Translations under genes and position numbers: made by a program | The notes under the pieces: generated by a model | Told to the model about the DNA's origin: nothing | Databases searched by the model: none | Seen by the model: only the letters and a program-made list of their open reading frames with translations | Shown here: positions 1 through 9,167 of the stretch, in pieces | Numbering within the stretch: the first letter of the stretch is position 1 | Layout of the letters: the number at the start of each line of letters is the position of its first letter | DNA from: Clostridium sp031626875 | GTDB lineage: Bacteria > Bacillota > Clostridia > Clostridiales > Clostridiaceae | Assembly (NCBI RefSeq): GCF_031626875.1 | Contig: NZ_JANDMF010000021.1 | Span: 23,596 to 87,595 of the forward strand | Length of the DNA: 64,000 nt | Direction of reading: 5' to 3'

Positions 1-2
1 AT

Positions 3-833
3 ATAGTCGAAGCATTTTTGGTAATGATTGATGGAGCTAAAGGTGCTGTTCCTGTATTTTCTAATAAGGAAGGAAAGATTATTGGAGGTTATGCATTAAG
101 TAGATATTGGATACTTCCTGTAGCCATATTCATAGCATATAAAGCAGTGAGTCAAGGTGGGTTAGGAACTGAGAGTATTGGAACTCCTGATTGGTGGCCT
201 ATATTAAGATATGATAATGTGTTAAATATAATCCAATCAGCTATACTAACTTTATCACCTCTTTTTGGTGTGTTGGGTTACTCGTCATTAACATTTACAA
301 GAAAAAAGCGAGATAAGGCTATTTCATCAGGTTTGTTTATATTAGGATATGGAATACTACTAGTTCTTGTAGCCCAGTTAGCTAGATTTGGGCTGATAGG
401 AGAAATTGTAGTAATAGTGTTTGCTCCTTTAGCACATGAAATAATTTTAATACTTCAACGAAAAATTGAAGAAAAGAGAACTCCTTTATTTTGTAGTAAT
501 GAAGATGGAATAGCTATCTTAGATGTTGTTCCATATTCAAAGGCTTATGAAATTGGTTTAAAAGCTGGAGATAGAATAATGTCTGTAAATGATAAAGCTA
601 TTAATAATGAAGGAGATATATATACTATAATTAAAGAAAGTTTAAATAATTTAAATCTCAAGATTAAAAATAAAACTGGAGAAATAAAAGAATTTTCTTT
701 AAAACAAGAAAACAATAAAAGATTAGGTTTAGTTTTAGTACCTAAGTTTGTTGATATGGGAAAAATAGTTTCTTTTGAGAATGATAAATTCTCAGAGGTA
801 TTAAAAAATATAAAAGATAAGAATAAAAAGTAG
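3..833 (+). CDS. MinJ-like membrane protein with C-terminal PDZ domain (5' partial)
   Basis: The reading frame is open to the left window edge, so this is the C-terminal part of a longer gene (the frame begins at base 3). The visible part has several hydrophobic segments (one near the start, one around the motif SPLFGVLGYSS, and a long one around LLVLVAQLARFGLIG). A cytoplasmic PDZ domain follows over roughly the last 110 residues, with the typical run of a conserved Gly-Leu, AGDRI and VNDKAI. In Bacillus subtilis the similarly built division-topology protein MinJ is encoded near uvrBA, which supports the family guess; a specific MinJ role is inference. A strong terminator follows, so it belongs to an upstream operon and not to uvrB. 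Confidence 0.7.
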   Translation: MVEAFLVMIDGAKGAVPVFSNKEGKIIGGYALSRYWILPVAIFIAYKAVSQGGLGTESIGTPDWWPILRYDNVLNIIQSAILTLSPLFGVLGYSSLTFTRKKRDKAISSGLFILGYGILLVLVAQLARFGLIGEIVVIVFAPLAHEIILILQRKIEEKRTPLFCSNEDGIAILDVVPYSKAYEIGLKAGDRIMSVNDKAINNEGDIYTIIKESLNNLNLKIKNKTGEIKEFSLKQENNKRLGLVLVPKFVDMGKIVSFENDKFSEVLKNIKDKNKK

Positions 834-841
834 ATTTTTAG

Positions 842-890
842 AAAAAACTCTTTTGGAAGTAGTTAACACTATTTCAAAAGAGTTTTTATT
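842..890 (+). terminator. Rho-independent terminator after PDZ gene
   Basis: AAAACTCTTTTG (844-855) pairs with CAAAAGAGTTTT (875-886), extended inward by a G-T and two A-T pairs, with a T run at the 3' side. Confidence 0.85.
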
Positions 891-902
891 ATTTTAATAA
901 CC

Positions 903-931
903 TTGACTATAAAAGTTAGAAAAAGTAAAAT
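903..931 (+). promoter_or_regulatory. uvrBA promoter
   Basis: TTGACT (903-908), a 17-bp spacer and TAAAAT (926-931), a good SigA-type match 44 bp upstream of the uvrB start. The LexA-like box lies just downstream, over the expected transcription start. Confidence 0.7.
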
Positions 932-938
932 GAATATA

Positions 939-952
939 CGAATATAAGTTCG
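939..952 (+). promoter_or_regulatory. LexA (SOS) box upstream of uvrB
   Basis: CGAATATAAGTTCG differs from the Gram-positive LexA/DinR consensus CGAAC-N4-GTTCG at one base of the left half-site. It lies between the -10 box and the uvrB start codon, where LexA would block transcription. UvrBA being in the SOS regulon is established in Bacillus; here it is inferred from the site. Confidence 0.75.
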
Positions 953-974
953 ATTAAAAGAAACGGGTGATATT

Positions 975-2942
975 ATGGGAGAATTTAAAATACATTCAAA
1001 ATATAAACCTACAGGAGATCAGCCTCAAGCTATTAATGAATTAATAGAATCAATTAATAGCAATAATAGAGGGCAAACTTTATTAGGTGTAACAGGCTCA
1101 GGTAAGACATTTACTATGGCGAATATAATAGAGAAATTACAAAGGCCAACAATTGTGTTAGCTCACAATAAAACACTTGCAGCTCAATTATGTGGAGAAT
1201 TTAAGGAGTTTTTTCCTGACAACATTGTAGAGTATTTTGTATCCTATTATGATTATTATCAACCAGAAGCTTATGTACCTCAAACTGATACGTTTATAGA
1301 AAAGGATGCTTCAATTAATGATGAAATTGATAAATTAAGACACTCAGCTACATCAGCTTTATTTGAACGAAGAGATGTTATAATAGTGGCTTCTGTTTCA
1401 TGTATATATGGATTAGGTAATCCTGATGAATATAAAAAATTGACTCTTAGTCTAAGGGTTGGTATGGAAAAAGAAAGAGATGAAATTATTAAGAAACTGA
1501 TAGAGATTCAATATGAAAGAAATGATATTGATTTTTCTAGAGGCACTTTTAGAGTAAGAGGAGATTCCTTAGATATAGTTCCAGTATCTACATCTAATAA
1601 AGGTATAAGAATAGAGTTTTTTGGAGATGAAATAGAGAGAATAAGAGAATTTGATGTGCTTACAGGAACTATATTGGGAGAGCGAGATCATGTTGCAATT
1701 ACTCCTGCATCCCACTTTGCTACTTCTTCAGAAGTTTTGGAAAAATCAATAAATATAATAGAGGATGAATTAGAAGTTAGATTAAGAGAACTTAATGCCC
1801 AAGATAAGATATTAGAAGCACAAAGACTTAGGCAAAGAACAAACTTTGATATAGAGATGATAAGAGAGATGGGATATTGTACTGGGATAGAGAATTATTC
1901 ACGAATATTTGACAATAGAGATCCAGGAACCCCTCCAAAGACACTTCTAGATTATTTTCCAGAAGATTATTTAATGTTTGTTGATGAAAGTCATGTAACC
2001 TTACCACAGGTAAGAGCTATGTATGCAGGAGATAGATCAAGAAAAGATACCTTGGTAGAATATGGATTTAGATTGCCTTGTGCATATGATAATAGGCCAT
2101 TAAAATTTCCAGAATTTGAAGGGAAGATAAAGCAAATTGTATTTGTAAGTGCTACACCTTCACAGTATGAGTTAGATAATTCAGCAGTTGTGGCAGAACA
2201 AATAATAAGACCTACAGGGTTAATAGATCCAGAGATTATAATAAGACCAGTAAAAGGGCAGATAGATGACTTATATGCTGAAATAACAAAAACTACACAA
2301 AAAGGATTTAGGACATTAATAACAACATTAACTAAAAGAATGGCAGAAGATCTAACAAAGTATTTAACAGAACTAGGTGTTAAAGCAACTTATATGCACT
2401 CTGATATAGAGACTATAGAGAGAATGAAGATAATAAGAGAATTAAGACTTGGAGAGCAAGATGTCTTAGTTGGGATAAATCTTTTAAGAGAAGGGTTAGA
2501 TATACCAGAAGTAGCTCTTGTTGCCATATTAGATGCAGATAAAGAAGGTTTTTTAAGATCAGAAACTTCTCTTATTCAGACTATAGGTAGAGCTGCAAGA
2601 AATGCAGAGAGTAAGGTAATAATGTATGCAGACAATATTACTGGTTCTATGGATAGAGCAATCAAGGAGACAAATAGAAGGAGACAAATTCAACAAGAAT
2701 ATAATGAAAAACATGGTATAGTACCTACTACTATAATCAAAGATGTGAGAGATGTTATAGAAGCTACAAAAGTTTCAGAAACAGAGGCAAGTTATGTTGT
2801 TAAAGAAGAAACTAAGAAGTTAACTGCAAAAGAAAAGAAAGCACTAATTAAGAAATATACTGAAGAGATGATGGATGCAGCTAAGAATCTTCAATTTGAA
2901 AGAGCAGCAGAACTTAGAGATTTAATTGAAAAATATAAATAA
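975..2942 (+). CDS. uvrB: Excinuclease ABC subunit B
   Basis: UvrB is the damage-verification helicase of nucleotide excision repair: UvrA loads it, and UvrC then cuts on either side of the lesion. The 655 residues are normal for the family. Visible: Walker A GVTGSGKT (38-45), the beta-hairpin that threads between the DNA strands (YYDYYQPEAYVP, 91-102), the DESH helicase motif (337-340), helicase motifs V-VI (the GINLLREGLD and QTIGRAARN regions), and a C-terminal UVR domain (last ~35 residues) that contacts UvrC. ATG start with a GGGTGA ribosome site. uvrA follows after 40 bp, apparently in the same transcript, under the LexA-like box. Confidence 0.98.
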   Translation: MGEFKIHSKYKPTGDQPQAINELIESINSNNRGQTLLGVTGSGKTFTMANIIEKLQRPTIVLAHNKTLAAQLCGEFKEFFPDNIVEYFVSYYDYYQPEAYVPQTDTFIEKDASINDEIDKLRHSATSALFERRDVIIVASVSCIYGLGNPDEYKKLTLSLRVGMEKERDEIIKKLIEIQYERNDIDFSRGTFRVRGDSLDIVPVSTSNKGIRIEFFGDEIERIREFDVLTGTILGERDHVAITPASHFATSSEVLEKSINIIEDELEVRLRELNAQDKILEAQRLRQRTNFDIEMIREMGYCTGIENYSRIFDNRDPGTPPKTLLDYFPEDYLMFVDESHVTLPQVRAMYAGDRSRKDTLVEYGFRLPCAYDNRPLKFPEFEGKIKQIVFVSATPSQYELDNSAVVAEQIIRPTGLIDPEIIIRPVKGQIDDLYAEITKTTQKGFRTLITTLTKRMAEDLTKYLTELGVKATYMHSDIETIERMKIIRELRLGEQDVLVGINLLREGLDIPEVALVAILDADKEGFLRSETSLIQTIGRAARNAESKVIMYADNITGSMDRAIKETNRRRQIQQEYNEKHGIVPTTIIKDVRDVIEATKVSETEASYVVKEETKKLTAKEKKALIKKYTEEMMDAAKNLQFERAAELRDLIEKYK

Positions 2943-2982
2943 AAATCAGAGAAATTAAAATAAAAAAGAAGGGAACTTAATT

Positions 2983-5805
2983 ATGAAAGATAAGATAATT
3001 ATTAAAGGAGCTAAGGTAAATAATTTAAAAAATGTAGATTTAGAGATACCTAGAGATAAGCTAGTTGTATTTACTGGACTTTCAGGATCAGGAAAGTCAT
3101 CTCTAGCTTTTGATACGTTATATGCAGAAGGCCAAAGAAGATATGTTGAATCACTATCAGCTTATGCAAGACAGTTCTTAGGACAAATGAATAAGCCAGA
3201 TGTTGAATATATAGAGGGATTATCACCAGCTATTTCTATAGATCAAAAGACTACTAGCAAAAATCCTAGATCTACAGTTGGAACTATAACTGAAATTTAT
3301 GACTATTTGAGGTTACTATATGCAAGGGTTGGAACACCTTATTGTCCAAAGTGTGGAAAAGAAATAAGTCAACAATCAGTTGATCAAATTGTTGATAAAG
3401 TTATTGCACTTGGGGATAAAACTAAAATTCAAATTTTAGCTCCAATAATAAGAGGAAGAAAAGGGAATCATGAGAAGGTTCTTGAGAACATTAAGAAAAA
3501 TGGTTTTATAAGAGCAAGAGTTGATGGAGAAATATTTGACCTAACAGAAGATGAGGTTAAGTTAGAAAAGAATAATAAACATAATATTGAAGCTGTAGTT
3601 GATAGAATAGTTGTTAAAGAAGGAATTGAAGGAAGACTAAGCGACTCTTTAGAAACTGCTTTGAAATTAGGTGAAGGGTTAGTTTTAGTTAACATAATAG
3701 GAGAAGAAGATATTTTATTTAGTGAAAAGTTTGCTTGTCCTGATTGTGGAATAAGCATAGATGAACTTGCTCCAAGACTATTTTCTTTTAATTCACCATT
3801 TGGTAAGTGTGATTATTGTGATGGACTAGGAAGTCTGTATGAAATAGATGAGAATTTAGTTATTCCCAATAAGGAATTAAGTATTATGGATGGAGCAATT
3901 GCAAATTGGGGAGAAGGTAGATTGAAGGAAGAGTCATGGACATTTGCTATTTTAAAAGCTTTATCTGAAGAATATGATTTTTCTTTACATACACCAATTA
4001 AGGATTTGCCAAGGAAAATTGTTGATATATTATTTTATGGAACTAAGGGAAAAAAGCTTAAAGTTGAGTATGTTAAAGATGGAGTAAGATCCATTTATAA
4101 TTATGCATATGATGGAGAAATAAATTCATTAAAGAGAAGATATAATGAAACTAATTCTGATTTGATTAAAACTGAAATAGAGCAGTACATGAGTGATAAT
4201 CATTGTCCAAAATGTCATGGGGATAGACTTAAAAGGGAAGCCTTATCTGTCAAGGTAGGTGGAATTAACATAAGTGATTTTACTAAATTATCAATTAAGG
4301 AAGAATTAAGTTTTATTAATGGAATAGAATTTTCAGAGAAGAATAAAATTATTAGTGAGCAAATTGTAAAAGAAATAAAAAGTAGATTACAATTCTTAGT
4401 TGATGTTGGATTGGATTACTTAAATTTAGCAAGAAGTTCAGGAACATTGTCTGGTGGAGAATCTCAAAGAATCAGATTAGCTACTCAGATAGGATCATCT
4501 TTAATGGGAGTATTATATATATTAGATGAACCAAGTATAGGACTTCACCAAAGAGATAATGACAAGTTAATAGGAACTCTTAAAAATTTAAGAGATGTAG
4601 GAAATACTGTTATAGTAGTTGAACATGATGAAGATACAATGAGGGAAGCTGATTATATTGTTGACATAGGTCCAGGGGCAGGAGAACATGGAGGGACCAT
4701 AGTAGCAGCGGGAACTCTTCAAGAAATTATGAACAATGAAAAGTCTATTACTGGACAGTATCTAACGGGGAAAAAAGGAATTGAATTACCAGAGAATAGG
4801 CGAAAAGGAAATGGAGAAAAAATAACTGTAAAGGGGGCAAAGGAAAATAATTTAAAAAATGTTAATGTATCTATAGCACTAGGAACTCTAACTATGGTTA
4901 CAGGCGTATCAGGATCAGGAAAAAGTACTCTAGTAAATGAAATATTATATAGGGGATTAAATAAATTAGTTAATAAAAGTAAGAATCCAGTAGGAGATCA
5001 TAAAGAGATTCTAGGTTATGAAAATATAGATAAGATTATTGATATAGATCAAAGTCCTATAGGAAGAACTCCACGATCTAATCCAGCTACTTATACTGGT
5101 ACATTTGACATAATAAGAGAATTGTTTTCGCAAACTCAAGAGGCGAAGATGAGAGGATATAAACCAGGAAGGTTTTCATTTAATGTTAAGGGTGGAAGAT
5201 GTGAAGCTTGTTCAGGAGATGGAATAATAAAAATAGAAATGCAATTTTTATCAGATGTTTATGTTCCTTGTGAAGTATGTAAAGGAAAACGCTATAATAG
5301 AGAGACTTTAGAAGTAAAATATAAAGGAAAAAATATTGATGATATATTGAATATGACAGTGGAAGAAGGATTGAGATTTTTTGAAAATTTACCAAGAATA
5401 AAAAATAAATTACAAACACTATTTGATGTTGGTTTAGGATATGTTAGATTAGGGCAACCTTCAACTCAATTATCAGGAGGAGAAGCTCAAAGAATAAAGT
5501 TAGCTTATGAATTATCAAAGAGAAGTACTGGAAAAACTTTATATATTCTAGATGAGCCAACAACAGGACTTCATATTGATGATGTTAAAAGATTAGTAGA
5601 AATACTTCAAAGGCTAGTAGATGCAGGAAATACTGTTGTTGTAATAGAACATAATTTAGATATGATAAAGTGTGCAGATTATATCATTGATCTTGGACCA
5701 GAAGGTGGAGATAAAGGAGGAACTTTAGTATGCCAAGGAACACCAGAAAAGGTTGCGAGTAATGAAAATTCTTATACAGGTAAATATTTAAAGAGAATTT
5801 TATAA
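2983..5805 (+). CDS. uvrA: Excinuclease ABC subunit A
   Basis: UvrA is the dimeric ATPase that first finds bulky DNA lesions and delivers UvrB. The 940 residues match the family. Two ABC modules are visible: Walker A GLSGSGKS (32-39) and GVSGSGKS (641-648), with signature motifs LSGGESQRI (from 489) and LSGGEAQRI (from 830). CxxC pairs of the zinc modules are present (C121/C124 and further CPxC, CxxC pairs). Start ATG with an AAGGG-type ribosome site. It is downstream of uvrB in an operon of matching function, so damage induction through the same promoter is likely. Confidence 0.98.
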   Translation: MKDKIIIKGAKVNNLKNVDLEIPRDKLVVFTGLSGSGKSSLAFDTLYAEGQRRYVESLSAYARQFLGQMNKPDVEYIEGLSPAISIDQKTTSKNPRSTVGTITEIYDYLRLLYARVGTPYCPKCGKEISQQSVDQIVDKVIALGDKTKIQILAPIIRGRKGNHEKVLENIKKNGFIRARVDGEIFDLTEDEVKLEKNNKHNIEAVVDRIVVKEGIEGRLSDSLETALKLGEGLVLVNIIGEEDILFSEKFACPDCGISIDELAPRLFSFNSPFGKCDYCDGLGSLYEIDENLVIPNKELSIMDGAIANWGEGRLKEESWTFAILKALSEEYDFSLHTPIKDLPRKIVDILFYGTKGKKLKVEYVKDGVRSIYNYAYDGEINSLKRRYNETNSDLIKTEIEQYMSDNHCPKCHGDRLKREALSVKVGGINISDFTKLSIKEELSFINGIEFSEKNKIISEQIVKEIKSRLQFLVDVGLDYLNLARSSGTLSGGESQRIRLATQIGSSLMGVLYILDEPSIGLHQRDNDKLIGTLKNLRDVGNTVIVVEHDEDTMREADYIVDIGPGAGEHGGTIVAAGTLQEIMNNEKSITGQYLTGKKGIELPENRRKGNGEKITVKGAKENNLKNVNVSIALGTLTMVTGVSGSGKSTLVNEILYRGLNKLVNKSKNPVGDHKEILGYENIDKIIDIDQSPIGRTPRSNPATYTGTFDIIRELFSQTQEAKMRGYKPGRFSFNVKGGRCEACSGDGIIKIEMQFLSDVYVPCEVCKGKRYNRETLEVKYKGKNIDDILNMTVEEGLRFFENLPRIKNKLQTLFDVGLGYVRLGQPSTQLSGGEAQRIKLAYELSKRSTGKTLYILDEPTTGLHIDDVKRLVEILQRLVDAGNTVVVIEHNLDMIKCADYIIDLGPEGGDKGGTLVCQGTPEKVASNENSYTGKYLKRIL

Positions 5806-5899
5806 GGATGTAGGCATTTTTTACAATATAATTAGTATGGTTTTATTTAAATTTGTTGTATAATCTATTTAGAAAAAAAAATAGATTCGAGGTGAAGGT

Positions 5900-6337
5900 A
5901 TGAATTTTTCCAAAATATCAGCGATAGTATTTGGTATAGTGTTTATAATAATACTATATGTAATAATATATTTTGCTTTAAAAATAATGTACAAGGATGT
6001 AAAAGGTGGAGGACGTAGAAGACAACCTCAAGGAAAGAAGAGCTATGGTATTGAAATAGTGGATATAGGAAAAGAGGAGAGTTTGAAAAAGGGAACAGTT
6101 ATTCCTGTTAAAGGGATAGTTAGTTTGGGGAGAAAGGAAAATAACTCAGTAGTATTAGTTGACCCACATGTTTCTGGTAATCATGCTAGATTTGTTATTA
6201 GAAATAATATTCTGTTTATTGAAGATTTAAATAGTACTAATGGAACATATGTTAATGGCAGAAAAGTAACAGGAAGAGCAAAGCTTTTTGGTAAAGATGA
6301 GGTAAAAATAGGGTCGTCCTGTTTTAGAGTACTATAA
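5900..6337 (+). CDS. FHA-domain protein with N-terminal membrane anchor
   Basis: This is a 145-residue protein with one N-terminal membrane segment (about residues 8-30), a basic linker, and a cytoplasmic FHA domain (about 75-142). The FHA phosphothreonine pocket motifs are visible: GRKENN, the VSGNHA turn and LNSTNGTYVNG. FHA domains bind phospho-Thr made by Ser/Thr kinases. The gene lies directly upstream of a FtsW/RodA glycosyltransferase and a class B PBP, like FHA genes beside rodA-pbpA in other Gram-positive bacteria, so a role in coupling kinase signalling to wall synthesis is likely (inference). Start ATG with GAGGTGA. Confidence 0.88.
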   Translation: MNFSKISAIVFGIVFIIILYVIIYFALKIMYKDVKGGGRRRQPQGKKSYGIEIVDIGKEESLKKGTVIPVKGIVSLGRKENNSVVLVDPHVSGNHARFVIRNNILFIEDLNSTNGTYVNGRKVTGRAKLFGKDEVKIGSSCFRVL

Positions 6338-6359
6338 TAGCAACAATTGAGGTGATTGG

Positions 6360-7580
6360 ATGAAAATACGAAAAGATGAAGTAAAGCTACTGATAATTAC
6401 TTATATATTTTGTATAGTTCTTTTTGGTAAATTGGCTATATCAGCAAGTCCTATGGATACTAAAGCTTTAATAATAGGAGGAATTTCCTGTCTTATAATA
6501 GGGGTGGCATATTTTGTTGTAAGAAAATTTTACCCAGATGGAGATAAATTCTTATTAATATTTGCATGTATACTATCAATTATTGGGATAGCTATGATAT
6601 ATAGACTAAATTCAAAAGAAGCTGGAAAGCAAGTAGTTTATGTTGGTTTAGGAATTGCAGTATATATATTAACTGTTATGCTCTTACCACGTATGGAACA
6701 ATTGTCAAAATATAAATATATATATTTAGGGATTACTGTAGTTATGATGCCATTAGCTTTGATATTTGGAACAGAAGTTAATGGGTCTAAGAACTGGGTT
6801 TATGTTGGAGGAACTGGGTTTCAACCATCAGAATTTGCTAAAATAGCATTGGTATTATATTTAGCAGCTTTTTTGAAAGATTTCAATAGTGAAAAAAAGG
6901 GTATTGAGAATGTTAAACAGCTAATAGAGCCAGCAGGTGTTATGATGTTTGCTTTAGGTTGTTTGGTATTGCAAAAAGATTTGGGATCAGCTTTAATATT
7001 CTTTGGAGTAGCAGTTTCTATACTTTATGTTGTAACAGCAAAGAAGAAGTATGTATTTGCTTCTTTGGGAGCATTTTCAGTAGGTTCTGTTTTAGCATAT
7101 AATTTGTTTTCACATGTTAGGTTAAGAGTTATGATTTGGAAAGACCCATGGAAATATGCATCTGATCAAGGATATCAAATTGTACAAGGATTATATTCAA
7201 TATCATCAGGTGGAATGTTTGGATCTGGCTTGGGACAAGGCTCTCCAAATTATGTACCAGTAAATACATCAGACTTTATATTTGCAGTAATTTGTGAAGA
7301 GTTTGGAATGGTATTTGGAATAGGTATAATGATATTAATGTTTTTATTATTTTATAGAGGTATAAGAGTAGCATTTATAACAGAGAATAAATTTTCCCAA
7401 ATAACTGCAGTAGGATTAAGTACTATGATAGCTTGTCAAACTTTGGTTATAATTGGAGGAATATTTGCAATCATTCCTCTTACAGGAATAACACTTCCTT
7501 TTGTTAGTTATGGAGGAAGTTCGCTTCTAACTACTTTCTTTGCTTTAGGATTATTACAAAAGATTTCAGAGGAGGGCTAA
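6360..7580 (+). CDS. FtsW/RodA/SpoVE-family peptidoglycan glycosyltransferase
   Basis: SEDS-family polytopic protein that polymerises lipid II, working with a cognate class B PBP. The 406 residues carry about ten hydrophobic segments. Family motifs are visible: NGSKNWV with GFQPSEFAK (central loop), the QKDLGSALI segment, the KDPWKYASDQGYQ loop, and the C-terminal GITLPFVSYGGSS signature. The PBP partner starts 3 bp downstream and an FHA gene lies 22 bp upstream, so this is one operon. Sequence alone does not separate RodA (elongation) from FtsW (division); pairing with a PbpA-like PBP and an FHA protein leans to the elongation/RodA type. Confidence 0.95.
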   Translation: MKIRKDEVKLLIITYIFCIVLFGKLAISASPMDTKALIIGGISCLIIGVAYFVVRKFYPDGDKFLLIFACILSIIGIAMIYRLNSKEAGKQVVYVGLGIAVYILTVMLLPRMEQLSKYKYIYLGITVVMMPLALIFGTEVNGSKNWVYVGGTGFQPSEFAKIALVLYLAAFLKDFNSEKKGIENVKQLIEPAGVMMFALGCLVLQKDLGSALIFFGVAVSILYVVTAKKKYVFASLGAFSVGSVLAYNLFSHVRLRVMIWKDPWKYASDQGYQIVQGLYSISSGGMFGSGLGQGSPNYVPVNTSDFIFAVICEEFGMVFGIGIMILMFLLFYRGIRVAFITENKFSQITAVGLSTMIACQTLVIIGGIFAIIPLTGITLPFVSYGGSSLLTTFFALGLLQKISEEG

Positions 7581-7583
7581 AGC

Positions 7584-9053
7584 ATGAATGATTTTAGAAA
7601 CAGTGTAAAGGGAGTTATGGTAGTATTTTTATTCTTTTTTGTAGCATTAATTTCATATATAGCATATTTTCAAGCATTTGAAGCACATGACCTTGCAACT
7701 AGTAATAGCAATGGTAGAGTAATAGCAAAGAAGAATGAAGTAGTAAGAGGTACTATTTATGATAGAAATGGGAATGTATTAGCTGCAAGTGAAAAAGTTG
7801 ATACAGCAAATCAAACAAGAAAATATACTAATGGAGAATTATATGTTCATCCATTAGGATATGCAAGTAAAAAATATGGAACAGCTGAACTTGAAAAAGT
7901 TTATGATGATGAATTATCTACAGATAGCACTGCTGAAGGTGGATTTAAGGAACTTTTCAAAAATTTCAGTATAGACTCATTAAAAAAAGCATTTCAAACA
8001 AGAGATGAGAAGGAAAAAAAGATTGGGAATGGGGTAATAACAACCTTAGACCCTAATGTTCAACAAGCAGCATTTAATGCATTAGGAAATCGTAAAGGAG
8101 CTGTAGTTGCACTTGATCCAAAAACAGGTGAAATATTGGCAATGGTTTCAAAACCAACATATGATCCTAATAACTTAGAGACATCAATGGCAGCTGCAGT
8201 TTCAGGATCAGGAGAAAATAGTCCTCTTATAAATAGAGCAACTATAGGAACATATCCTCCAGGATCAACATTTAAGACTATAACTACAGCAAGTGCACTT
8301 CAAAATATATCGGGAGCTAAGACTAAAGTTTATGAAGATGATGGTAGTCTTGAAGTTGGAACACAAACAATTAATAATGCAGAAGGTGAAGCTCCAGGAG
8401 ATAAAAATTTAGAGGAAGCTTTAGTTGAGTCAAGTAATGTTGTATATGGGCAAATAGCGATAGACTTAGGTAATGATAAGCTAAAAGCTACAGCTGAAAA
8501 GTTTGGCTTTAATAATGATATTCCAACAGAAGGTTTTCAAATGAGCCAAAGTAAATTTCCTTCACATGGAAAGGCTGATAAGGGATTAATAGCTCAATCA
8601 GGATTTGGGCAAGGGGAAGTAGTTGCAACTCCTATGCAGATGGCATTAGTAGCTAGTACTATAGCAAATGATGGAGTTATGATGCAGCCAACTCTTGTTA
8701 AAGAAGTAGTTGACAAGGATAAAAAGTCAGTAAAAAAAATTGAAACTAAAAAGTATGGGCAAGTAATAAGTTCTTCAGATGCATCTACAATAAAAGGATA
8801 TATGAAGGAAATGGTAAATGAAAAATTATCAGGAGTAAGTGGATTTAGTGGATTAAATGCAGCAGGTAAAACTGGTACTGCAGACCACACAGATTCTAGT
8901 GGAAATTTAAAAACGCCACATTCATGGTTTATATCATTTGCTCCAGCAGATAATCCAAAGGTAGCAGTAGCAGTAATTGTAGAAGATGGTGGATTTGGAG
9001 CAAAATCTGCAGCGCCAGTAGCTGCAACTGTTATGAAAGCAGCACTTAAGTAA
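7584..9053 (+). CDS. pbpA: Class B penicillin-binding protein (transpeptidase)
   Basis: Crosslinks peptidoglycan next to the SEDS polymerase encoded immediately upstream. The 489 residues begin with a single membrane anchor (about 11-30), then a short class B N-terminal module (RGTIYDRNGNVLA), and the transpeptidase domain. All three catalytic motifs are present: STFK (Ser228-Lys231), SSN (283-285) and KTGT (429-432). It lacks PASTA repeats. The short length and the pairing with FtsW/RodA and FHA match the PbpA group of Clostridia and Actinobacteria. Last gene of the FHA-SEDS-PBP unit, followed by a strong hairpin. Confidence 0.95.
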   Translation: MNDFRNSVKGVMVVFLFFFVALISYIAYFQAFEAHDLATSNSNGRVIAKKNEVVRGTIYDRNGNVLAASEKVDTANQTRKYTNGELYVHPLGYASKKYGTAELEKVYDDELSTDSTAEGGFKELFKNFSIDSLKKAFQTRDEKEKKIGNGVITTLDPNVQQAAFNALGNRKGAVVALDPKTGEILAMVSKPTYDPNNLETSMAAAVSGSGENSPLINRATIGTYPPGSTFKTITTASALQNISGAKTKVYEDDGSLEVGTQTINNAEGEAPGDKNLEEALVESSNVVYGQIAIDLGNDKLKATAEKFGFNNDIPTEGFQMSQSKFPSHGKADKGLIAQSGFGQGEVVATPMQMALVASTIANDGVMMQPTLVKEVVDKDKKSVKKIETKKYGQVISSSDASTIKGYMKEMVNEKLSGVSGFSGLNAAGKTGTADHTDSSGNLKTPHSWFISFAPADNPKVAVAVIVEDGGFGAKSAAPVAATVMKAALK

Positions 9054-9095
9054 AGTATATAATTAATTTGTAAAGAGTTAGAACATAATAAATAT

Positions 9096-9135
9096 AATGG
9101 CTGTCTTAAAATAAGTTTGTTTTGAGGCAGCCATT
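9096..9135 (+). terminator. Long hairpin after pbpA (terminator-like)
   Basis: A 16-bp stem with two G-T pairs: arm 9096-9111 (starts AATGGCTGTC) and arm 9120-9135 (ends GGCAGCCATT). The usual 3' T run is missing, so it may be a weak terminator or an RNA 3'-end stabiliser. Confidence 0.6.
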
Positions 9136-9167
9136 AACAATATTTAATAAAGAGGGGGTGTATTATT

